In this document: one piece after another, positions 1-5,249 of the stretch
Position numbering within the stretch: the stretch's first letter is position 1
How the letters are laid out: each line of letters begins with the position of its first letter
Source of the DNA: CAVUAF01 sp964460655
Lineage (GTDB): Bacteria > Acidobacteriota > Terriglobia > Terriglobales > Acidobacteriaceae
Direction: 5' to 3'
Length of the DNA: 7,869 nt
Assembly: GCA_964460655.1 (NCBI GenBank)
Contig: CAYWSH010000173.1
Coordinates: 1 to 7,869 of the forward strand
Translations under genes and position numbers: made by a program
The notes under the pieces: generated by a model
Seen by the model: only the letters and a program-made list of their open reading frames with translations
Told to the model about the DNA's origin: nothing
Database searches by the model: none

Positions 1-71
1 AGGGCACCGGCGTCTTCGAGACGCTGAAGGAAGTCGCCCGCCAGGTGCTGGTCGAATTGAAGAAGGGTTAA
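1..71 (+). CDS. C-terminal fragment of an unidentified protein
   Basis: The frame starting at base 3 is open from the window edge to a TAA stop at 69-71 and encodes 22 residues, beginning GTGVFETLKEVARQ and ending LVELKKG. The composition (amphipathic, Glu/Lys-rich, no Pro) looks like the end of an alpha helix in a soluble protein. The stop overlaps the stop of the convergent toxin gene: the four bases TTAA at 68-71 supply TAA on both strands. Too little is present to assign a family. That it is a real gene end is inferred from coding-like composition and the neat end-to-end fit with the convergent gene. Confidence 0.5.
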   Translation, partial: GTGVFETLKEVARQVLVELKKG

Positions 72-472
72 GGCCGTCTTCGCAAGCGTTCCCAACAACC
101 TCTGGGTGTCACGATAGTGACCGGCGACTGCGTGGCCACGCTCAGCAGATCTTCGTCTCCTGTGACCAGCATGTCTGCTCCTCCCGCGACCGCTGACGCG
201 AGCACCCATGCGTCGTCAGGATCGCGGATCTCGATGGCGAGCCGCTTGTTCGGTTTGGGGATGATGGTTTCATCGCGCAGTGCGCTGATGATCGCATCGA
301 CTTGTCCCGCGCCTGCGCGGAAGCGATCGCGCAATACACGCCGCAACTCGTTGAGGTTGACTTCGCCCGTCAGTAACTCGTGTTCGGCAAGAACGAGCTG
401 CAACAGGTCGCTGCTGATGCCGCGTGCGGTATAGGCGCTGACCAGGACGTTCGTGTCGAAGAAAACCTTCAA
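68..472 (-). CDS. PIN-domain toxin of a VapBC-like toxin-antitoxin pair
   Basis: This is a 134-residue PIN-domain protein, the normal size for a VapC-type toxin. PIN toxins are Mg-dependent endoribonucleases that cut tRNA, rRNA or mRNA in the cytoplasm when not held by the antitoxin. Expected acidic residues are present: Asp6 in FFDTNVLVSA at the extreme N-terminus, Glu42 in NLNELRRVL, the Asp84/Asp86/Asp87 cluster in RDPDDAWVLASA, and Asp106/Asp108 in LVTGDEDLL. The RDPDD and TGDEDLL motifs resemble the 'putative TA toxin, PIN family' group (PIN_3-like). The start is TTG at 470-472. It is chosen because the PIN motif begins immediately after it and because it overlaps the antitoxin stop as TTGA. 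No good Shine-Dalgarno sits close by, so translation is probably coupled to the antitoxin. The catalytic set is intact, so the toxin is probably functional; its RNA target cannot be read from sequence. Confidence 0.9.
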   Translation of the reverse strand: MKVFFDTNVLVSAYTARGISSDLLQLVLAEHELLTGEVNLNELRRVLRDRFRAGAGQVDAIISALRDETIIPKPNKRLAIEIRDPDDAWVLASAVAGGADMLVTGDEDLLSVATQSPVTIVTPRGCWERLRRRP

Positions 473-690
473 GACACGATGCGGAACACATCCTCGTCCG
501 TGAGAATGCCTTGCGCTTCGGCCAACGGGAGCAGGCTGCGGCGCGATTCCTCGAAGCGCAGCAGAGCGATTTGCCGGCGCACGGCATCGCGCACGAGGTC
601 GCTGCGGCTACGGCCGAGCCTGCGGCTCAACCGGTCCAGCTCGCGATGTGCCTTGGCGTCCAGCCGGATCGTAACGGTCGCCTCTTTCAT
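469..690 (-). CDS. Ribbon-helix-helix antitoxin (VapB/CopG-like)
   Basis: A 73-residue protein with a textbook ribbon-helix-helix layout: beta strand at about 4-10 (ATVTIRL), helix A at about 12-25, a turn around GRSRS (26-30) and helix B at about 29-47 (SRSDLVRDAVRRQIALLRF). Such domains dimerise and bind palindromic operators. The tail at about 52-73 (LLPLAEAQGILTDEDVFRIV) is the probable toxin-neutralising segment. It lies upstream of the PIN toxin on the same strand with a 4-bp overlap, the classic antitoxin-first order. The ATG at 688-690 is fixed by an in-frame TAA only six bases upstream. No Shine-Dalgarno is visible before it, suggesting leaderless or otherwise SD-independent initiation. 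The permease stop codon lies only 18 bp upstream, so read-through from the permease transcript is also possible. Confidence 0.88.
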   Translation of the reverse strand: MKEATVTIRLDAKAHRELDRLSRRLGRSRSDLVRDAVRRQIALLRFEESRRSLLPLAEAQGILTDEDVFRIVS

Positions 691-707
691 GTATTACATT
701 GTAACAC
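691..707. promoter_or_regulatory. Probable antitoxin operator, 17-bp near-palindrome
   Basis: The bases read GTATTACA-T-TGTAACAC: two 8-bp arms around a central T at 699, complementary at 7 of 8 positions. The site directly abuts the antitoxin ATG and is AT-rich in a GC-rich setting. On the minus strand it contains TACAAT (698-703), one mismatch from the -10 consensus. If used, transcription would begin at about 690-691, essentially at the A of the start codon. I see no good -35 at the matching distance. Ribbon-helix-helix antitoxins commonly repress their own operons by binding such palindromes; the binding here is inferred. Confidence 0.65.
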
Positions 708-708
708 A

Positions 709-3405
709 CTACTCGTACCGCAGCGCCTCCATCGGGTCGATCCGCGTGGCCCTCCACGCTGGAATGAGACTCGCCGCCAGCGCGACTGACAACAGCACTG
801 CCGATACCCCGATGAAGGTCACGGGATCGCCGGCGCCCACGCCGTAGAGCAGCTCGCGGATGGCGCGCGCGCCCGGCACCGCGAGCACTAGGCCGATCGC
901 GAGTCCCAATGCGGCAAGTCGTGCACCCTCGCCGATCACCATGCGCAGCACGCTCACGCGCGTCGCTCCCAACGCCATGCGCACGCCGATCTCCTGCGTC
1001 CGCTCGCGTACCAGGTACGAGATGACGCCGAAGATGCCGATCGCCGCCAGCAGCAAGGCCGCACCGGCGAAGGCGGTCAGCAGGACCATGGTGAAGCGGC
1101 GGCCGCGCAGCGATTGCGCAATGACGTCGTCGATAGTGCGGAAGCTGTAGATGACCAGTTCGCCGTTAAGGCGGCGCAGGCTGTCGTGCACGGCACTGGT
1201 GGCGGAAGTTGCATCGCCGGCGAAGCGCGCCGTGAATCCGAGGCTGTATCCCTCCCATTCGGGATCGCCCGCCTGCATCATGTTGAGGTATCCCTGTGCG
1301 CGCAACGATTGCTTGTCGTCAGCTTCCAGGCCCCATTGCTTCACGTGGCCTACGAGGCCGACGATCTCGCCCTCGACGACGTTCTTGCGCTGGGAGCCAT
1401 CCGGGAGGATGGGTGAGTAGCCATTCCACCGGATGCGTTTGCCGATCGGGTCCTGCCCGGGAAAGTAGGTCGCGGCGAAGACATCATCCACGACGACCGT
1501 GGGCGGCGTCGTGTCGCTCTCCTGCGCGCTGAAGAAGCGGCCGCGCAACAAAGGAATATGGACCGCCCGCAAGTAATCGGGCGTCACGTCGTAGCGCAGC
1601 GCCATGTTCTTCTCGCTGCCGGTGGGCGGTTCGGGCTCGCCGGCAAGCCAGAACATGAACTCGTCATCGCCCTGCATGAGGGTCGCGCCGTCCCGCATGG
1701 AAGCAGCGGTAACACCGGGCGTGGCGCGCACGGTCTCGTAGATCTGCCGCCAGGTGGCGCGCAAGCTGGCTGGGGTCGCGCCCCGCATCGTGGGCGGCAG
1801 GTCGACGGTGAACATCAGGATGTTGTGCGGATCGAAACCGGGATCGCTGTTCCACAAGCCCTGCAAGCTACGCAGCATCAGGCCGGCGCCGACGAGCAGC
1901 AGCATCGCCGTCGCCACCTCGGCGACGATCAGCGCCCGCTGCGGGCGCAGTCGCAAGGCGCCTGCATTGCGCCCCATGTTGAGCGTCCCGAGTGCCGGCT
2001 TGGCAAAGCGCACCGCGGGGGCCAGCGCGAACAGCAGCGCAGCGAAGGTAGAGATGCCGAGCGTGAACGCGAGCACGCGCACGTCCGTGTGCACTTCCTG
2101 CATGCGCGGCAGCGCCTGCGGCAGCAGGGCGAGCGCGGCGCGCGTTCCCCACACCGCGAACACCAGGCCCACGGCGCCGCCCGCCAGACCAAGCAGCACG
2201 CCTTCGGTCAGCAGCTGCCGCACGAGCCGGCCGCGCCGTGCGCCGAGCGCGGCGCGCACGGCAAACTCGCGCGCGCGGCTGGCCGAGAGCGCCAGCAGCA
2301 GGTTGGCGACGTTCACGCACGCGATCAGCAGGACGAACGCTACGGCGACGAGGAGGAACAAGAGGGTGGAACGCACGTTGCCGACGATGGATTCTTCCAG
2401 CGGGACCAGCGACGCGCCGGTGCCGCGATCGATCTGCGGATACTCGGCGGCGAGTTCGCGGGTGACGCGATCCATGTCCTCGCGGGCTTGCGTCAGCGTG
2501 ACACCGTCTTTCAGCCGGCCGAAGCCGTGCAAGCCCATGCCCGCGCCACGTAGCTTCAGGCCATTCGCCCGCAGCGCACCGAGCGGCACGTAGACATCGG
2601 GCGCTGCGAGGTTCACCTGCAGCAGATCGAAGCTCGCGGGAATGACGCCGACGACCGTAAAGCTTCGCCCGTCGAGCGCGATATCTTTTCCCAGGATGTC
2701 CGCTGCCGCACCGAAGCGCCGTTTCCACAACCCTTCGCTGATCTGAGCCACCAGCGGTGCGCCGGGCAGATCTTCGCCGCCACGAAAATGCCGGCCCAGT
2801 ACGGGCTGTACGCCGAGCAAGGGAAACAGGTCGGCGGTGATCCATTCACCGCGGATGCGCTCCGGTTCGCCGCCGCTCGTCAGGTTGAAGCCGGTGCCGC
2901 GATAGATCGCCATCGCCGCAAAGCTGCGATTGCGCTTCTGCCAGTCGAGAAAGTTCAGGTACGAGATCGAGCCCAGGGGAAAATTCGGCTTGCTGGCGTG
3001 CAGGGCAAAGAGCTGCTCGGAGTGCGGATAAGGCAGCGGCTTCAGCAGCACACCGTTCACCACCGTGAACAGCGCGGTGTTCGCGCCGATGCCGAGCGCC
3101 AGTGTCAGGACGGCGACGACGGTGAAGCCCGGTGTGCGCGCCAGCATGCGCAGGCCGTAGCGAAGGTCGCGCACCAGCGTCTCGAGGAAGATGCCGCTGC
3201 GGACGTCGCGGACCTGATCTTTCAACAGCTCGGCGCCCCCGGTCTCCAGCCGCGCCGCGCGTCGCGCCGACTGCGGAGATGCACCGCGTGCCGCGGCTTC
3301 GTCGCTGAGTTGCTGATGGTAGGCGGCGACCTCGTCGGCGAGGTCGCGCTCCACGCGGGAACGCAGGAACAGATTGCGGAGCAGGCTGCGCAGGCGGCGG
3401 AACAT
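709..3405 (-). CDS. Acidobacterial duplicated orphan permease (ADOP), FtsX/MacB-like ABC transporter permease
   Basis: An 898-residue inner-membrane protein with the ADOP architecture. A soluble N-terminal segment (1-85, RSRVERDLADEVAAY and the RDLRYGLRMLARTPGFT junction) precedes two copies of an FtsX/MacB permease module. Module one has TM1 at about 94-118 (LTLALGIGANTALFTVVNGV), a MacB-like periplasmic domain at about 119-340, and TM helices at about 345-374, 399-425 and 443-466. Module two has TM at about 490-512, a periplasmic domain at about 520-765, and TM helices at about 772-798, 825-850 and 862-884. The duplicated cytoplasmic elbows AVRAALGAR (382-390) and GVRMALGAT (807-815) match each other. 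The C-terminus RATRIDPMEALRYE is the family signature. MacB/FtsX permeases work by mechanotransmission with an ATPase, but no ATPase gene is present here, as is typical for ADOPs. The substrate is unknown. The ATG at 3403-3405 has AGGA 10 nt upstream. The gene appears intact. Confidence 0.95.
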   Translation of the reverse strand: MFRRLRSLLRNLFLRSRVERDLADEVAAYHQQLSDEAAARGASPQSARRAARLETGGAELLKDQVRDVRSGIFLETLVRDLRYGLRMLARTPGFTVVAVLTLALGIGANTALFTVVNGVLLKPLPYPHSEQLFALHASKPNFPLGSISYLNFLDWQKRNRSFAAMAIYRGTGFNLTSGGEPERIRGEWITADLFPLLGVQPVLGRHFRGGEDLPGAPLVAQISEGLWKRRFGAAADILGKDIALDGRSFTVVGVIPASFDLLQVNLAAPDVYVPLGALRANGLKLRGAGMGLHGFGRLKDGVTLTQAREDMDRVTRELAAEYPQIDRGTGASLVPLEESIVGNVRSTLLFLLVAVAFVLLIACVNVANLLLALSASRAREFAVRAALGARRGRLVRQLLTEGVLLGLAGGAVGLVFAVWGTRAALALLPQALPRMQEVHTDVRVLAFTLGISTFAALLFALAPAVRFAKPALGTLNMGRNAGALRLRPQRALIVAEVATAMLLLVGAGLMLRSLQGLWNSDPGFDPHNILMFTVDLPPTMRGATPASLRATWRQIYETVRATPGVTAASMRDGATLMQGDDEFMFWLAGEPEPPTGSEKNMALRYDVTPDYLRAVHIPLLRGRFFSAQESDTTPPTVVVDDVFAATYFPGQDPIGKRIRWNGYSPILPDGSQRKNVVEGEIVGLVGHVKQWGLEADDKQSLRAQGYLNMMQAGDPEWEGYSLGFTARFAGDATSATSAVHDSLRRLNGELVIYSFRTIDDVIAQSLRGRRFTMVLLTAFAGAALLLAAIGIFGVISYLVRERTQEIGVRMALGATRVSVLRMVIGEGARLAALGLAIGLVLAVPGARAIRELLYGVGAGDPVTFIGVSAVLLSVALAASLIPAWRATRIDPMEALRYE

Positions 3406-3415
3406 GGGTTGCCGA

Positions 3416-3460
3416 TCCTATCGAGTGTCTGTACGACGCTCGTATAGACCTCCGATAGGA
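3416..3460. promoter_or_regulatory. 45-bp nested dyad upstream of the permease (operator or SD-masking hairpin)
   Basis: The region is symmetric about base 3438. Outer arms TCCTATCG (3416-3423) and CGATAGGA (3453-3460) are perfectly complementary. Inner arms GTCTGTACGA (3427-3436) and TCGTATAGAC (3440-3449) match at 9 of 10 positions. Overall 17 of 22 base pairs are complementary. It starts 10 bp upstream of the permease ATG, and the proximal outer arm contains the AGGA Shine-Dalgarno. A TATACG sequence (3441-3446, minus strand) could be a -10, which would place the promoter inside the dyad. Either a dimeric or tetrameric repressor site or an RNA hairpin masking the ribosome-binding site would fit. 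Acidobacterial ADOP genes are often associated with PadR-type regulators, but none is encoded in this window. Confidence 0.6.
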
Positions 3461-3487
3461 GCAGAGGTTAGCACCGATTGCGCGCAC

Positions 3488-3515
3488 AAAAAAGCCCGGC
3501 CCCGCAGGACCGGGC
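3488..3515 (-). terminator. Rho-independent terminator after the repeat-protein gene
   Basis: On the minus strand the transcript would read GCCCGGUCC-UGCG-GGGCCGGGC followed by six U. This is a 9-bp GC-rich stem with one G.U pair, a tetraloop and a clean U tract (bases 3488-3493 are A on the plus strand). It begins about 16 nt after the stop codon of the secreted repeat protein and ends about 28 bp before the 45-bp dyad. It should separate that gene transcriptionally from the permease and the toxin-antitoxin pair. Confidence 0.93.
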
Positions 3516-3530
3516 CGTGAGGAGGAGGGT

Positions 3531-5012
3531 TCAGTACAGCTCGATACCGCGGTCCTTGATGCGGATGATCTCGTCGATCGAGCGGCCGTCTTTGTACTTG
3601 CTGATGAAGCTCGCGGTGACGCCGTGGTCGCGCAGGCGGATGATGTCGCTGAGCTGAGCGTTGGGGAATGCCGCCTTCACGTCCGCGAGGTAGCTGGAGC
3701 TCACACCGCTATCCCGCAAGCGCGCGATCTCGCCGAGCTCTGCCTTGGGGTAGGCGCGGCGGACATCGGCGATGTAGCTGGCGCTGACGCCGCGGTCGCG
3801 AAGCCGTGCGATCTCCTCGAGCGGCGTGTCCTTAAAACCGGCGTCGCGGACGTCGCGGATGTATGTCGCCGAGACGCCGCGGTCGCGCAAACGCGCCAGC
3901 TCCTCGACCGAGAGGTTCTTGTAGCCCAGATCGGAGAAGTCCTTCATATACTGCGCCGTCAGTCCGCGATCGCGCAGGCGCGTGATGTCGTCGAGCGTCA
4001 GGTCTTTGTAACCCTGGTCGCGCAATTGCTTGACGAAGTCGGCGGTCACGCCGTGGTCGCGCAGGCGCACGAGCACGTCGAGCGTCAGGTTCTTGTAGCC
4101 CGCTTCCGCCAGCGCGCGGACGTATTCCGCCGTGATGCCGTGATCGCGCAGCCGCGCCAGTTCCATCGGGGGCAGGTTGCCGTAGCCCAGCGACACCATT
4201 TCTTTGGCGAATTCGGCGGTGACGCCGTGGTCACGCATGCGGACCAGATCATCGAGCGTCGCGTTCGGATAACCGGCCTGCTTGATGAAGGTGATGAAGT
4301 CGGAGTTCACGCCGTGGTCGCGGGCGCGCAGCACCTCAGCGGCGGCGACGTTCTTGAAGCCGGCGTCGTTCAGCGCTTTGATGTACTGCGGCGTGACGCC
4401 GTGGTCGCGCATCTTGCGCAGGTCGGTGACGTCCTTGAACGTGTAGCCCGCCTGCTTCATCTCGCGGACGTAATCGAGCGATACGCCGTGGTTGGCGAGC
4501 CGCACCAGTTCGTCGATGCTGTAGGACGAGTAACCGTCGGACTTCAGCTCGTCGATGAACGCCAGCGACGAATCAGAGATCGTCAGGCGGAACTGCTGCG
4601 CCGCGGTCGGGGCTTCGAAGCCACGCTTTTTCAGCTCCGTGACGTAGTTCGGGTTCGGCGCGTAGGTCCATTGGCCGGAGCCTTGCCCGCCGACGAACCA
4701 GCCTTGCGCGTCGAAGCTGCCGGCATCGCGTGCGATGCGGAACTTCACGTTCCCGCCGGTACCGAACATTTGATCCTGGGTGAGGCCCTGCAACGAGGCC
4801 AGGGCGATGCTGCGGCCCCAGTTGCTGTAGCCGTCCCAGCCGTCGAAGTTGCCTTCGCGCGGGCGGTAGCGCATGGTCAATTGGACCTTGTCTTCGCCAT
4901 GAATGGCGTCGATGAGCCACTGGCCGCGCGACGGGATGTAATCATCGTCGAAAGCGAAACCCGTGGTGAACAGGACGAGCAGCAGAGCGACCGAAGTCAG
5001 CAGACGGCGCAT
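3531..5012 (-). CDS. Exported protein of tandem 29-residue 'RDHGVT' repeats
   Basis: A 493-residue protein of unknown function. The start is the ATG at 5010-5012 because GGAGG (5021-5025) lies 8 nt upstream; an upstream in-frame TTG at 5025-5027 would overlap that Shine-Dalgarno and is rejected. Residues 1-20 (MRRLLTSVALLLVLFTTGFA) form a Sec signal peptide. Residues about 28-130 form a separate, probably beta-rich domain with GWDGYSNWGRSIALASLQGL and an FRIARDAGSFDAQGWF-like stretch. From 146 to the end there are twelve repeat units plus a six-residue remnant. The consensus is HGVTxxYIxxLxxAGYKNLxLDELxRLRD, probably two short helices per unit, so the protein is likely an extracytoplasmic alpha-solenoid binding scaffold. 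From memory, the same domain-plus-repeat combination occurs at the C-terminus of some BlaR1/M56-type membrane peptidases in acidobacteria and Bacteroidetes. Here it stands alone, with no peptidase motif. It forms its own transcription unit end, with a strong terminator just downstream. Confidence 0.85.
   Translation of the reverse strand: MRRLLTSVALLLVLFTTGFAFDDDYIPSRGQWLIDAIHGEDKVQLTMRYRPREGNFDGWDGYSNWGRSIALASLQGLTQDQMFGTGGNVKFRIARDAGSFDAQGWFVGGQGSGQWTYAPNPNYVTELKKRGFEAPTAAQQFRLTISDSSLAFIDELKSDGYSSYSIDELVRLANHGVSLDYVREMKQAGYTFKDVTDLRKMRDHGVTPQYIKALNDAGFKNVAAAEVLRARDHGVNSDFITFIKQAGYPNATLDDLVRMRDHGVTAEFAKEMVSLGYGNLPPMELARLRDHGITAEYVRALAEAGYKNLTLDVLVRLRDHGVTADFVKQLRDQGYKDLTLDDITRLRDRGLTAQYMKDFSDLGYKNLSVEELARLRDRGVSATYIRDVRDAGFKDTPLEEIARLRDRGVSASYIADVRRAYPKAELGEIARLRDSGVSSSYLADVKAAFPNAQLSDIIRLRDHGVTASFISKYKDGRSIDEIIRIKDRGIELY
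3552..4490 (-). repeat. Tandem in-frame 87-bp coding repeats (11 units)
   Basis: Within the exported repeat protein, eleven units begin at residues 175, 204, 233, 262, 291, 320, 349, 378, 407, 435 and 463. The first eight are exactly 29 residues (87 bp). Units starting at 407 and 435 are 28, and the last is 25. A divergent unit precedes them (146-174) and a remnant RGIELY follows. The unit-start residue changes along the array: His in units 1-6, Arg in 7-9, Ser in 10, His in 11, Arg in the remnant. The near-invariant part is LRD-[HR]-G-V-[TS], with Gly-Tyr/Phe in mid-unit. The array is degenerate at DNA level, so it is an old protein repeat rather than a recent satellite. Confidence 0.9.
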
Positions 5013-5034
5013 AAGGCAGGCCTCCAAGACGGAG

Positions 5035-5050
5035 CGATTCTCCGGAATCG
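5035..5050 (-). promoter_or_regulatory. Small inverted repeat in the leader of the repeat-protein gene
   Basis: CGATTC (5035-5040) and GAATCG (5045-5050) are perfectly complementary with a 4-base spacer, 22 bp upstream of the start codon. Next to it, on the minus strand, CTCC-GTCTT-GGAG could pair a CTCC with the Shine-Dalgarno GGAGG. These may be a weak leader structure or an operator; arms this short also arise by chance. No convincing -35/-10 pair was found in the leader. Confidence 0.25.
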
Positions 5051-5098
5051 ACGTATGGGAGTACCGCCCGTGAGCAAGAAAGTTACAGAGTATTTGCT

Positions 5099-5242
5099 GT
5101 CATCCTGAGCGCCGCGAGTCCCGGCGTGCCGGGACGAACGAAGTCGAAGGATCCCTATGGTCGCGATGACCTCGGATGCAATAGGGATCCTTCCACTCCG
5201 CCGGCCCGTCTCAAAGGACGGGCCCACTTCGCTCAGCGTGAC
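5099..5242. repeat. Composite palindromic intergenic element, two head-to-head units
   Basis: The 144-bp element is two inverted copies of one unit. Outer arms are GTCATCCTGAGCG (5099-5111) and CGCTCAGCGTGAC (5230-5242), 11 of 13 complementary. Inner arms are 5142-5158 and 5181-5197, complementary at 16 of 17, including a perfect 13-bp GAAGGATCCCTAT/ATAGGGATCCTTC. Between outer and inner arm each unit carries its own unrelated perfect hairpin: GTCCCGGC-GT-GCCGGGAC (5118-5135) on the left and GGCCCGTC-TCAAAG-GACGGGCC (5203-5224) on the right. The whole can fold as a cross-shaped structure. It fills the gap between the protease and the repeat protein and starts 8 bp from the protease stop. From memory, GTCATCCTGAGC...GAAGGAT-type sequences recur between genes in acidobacteria; this was not searched. 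No coding capacity is credited to it. Confidence 0.8.
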
Positions 5243-5249
5243 GGCCGAC

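Noticed and set aside
1558..2553. A 331-codon open frame on the plus strand inside the permease gene
   Set aside because: The product is rich in Arg, His, Gln and Gly, a typical shadow of a GC-rich membrane-protein gene, and the opposite strand encodes an intact ADOP permease.
3552..4490. Regular 87-bp spacing that could suggest a CRISPR or satellite array
   Set aside because: The units are in-frame protein repeats, degenerate at DNA level with no identical repeat/unique spacer alternation.
3624..5108. A 494-codon open frame on the plus strand opposite the repeat-protein gene
   Set aside because: It is antisense to a gene with signal peptide, ideal Shine-Dalgarno and strong terminator. Its openness and periodicity simply mirror the 87-bp coding repeats in GC-rich codons, and the product has no recognisable features.
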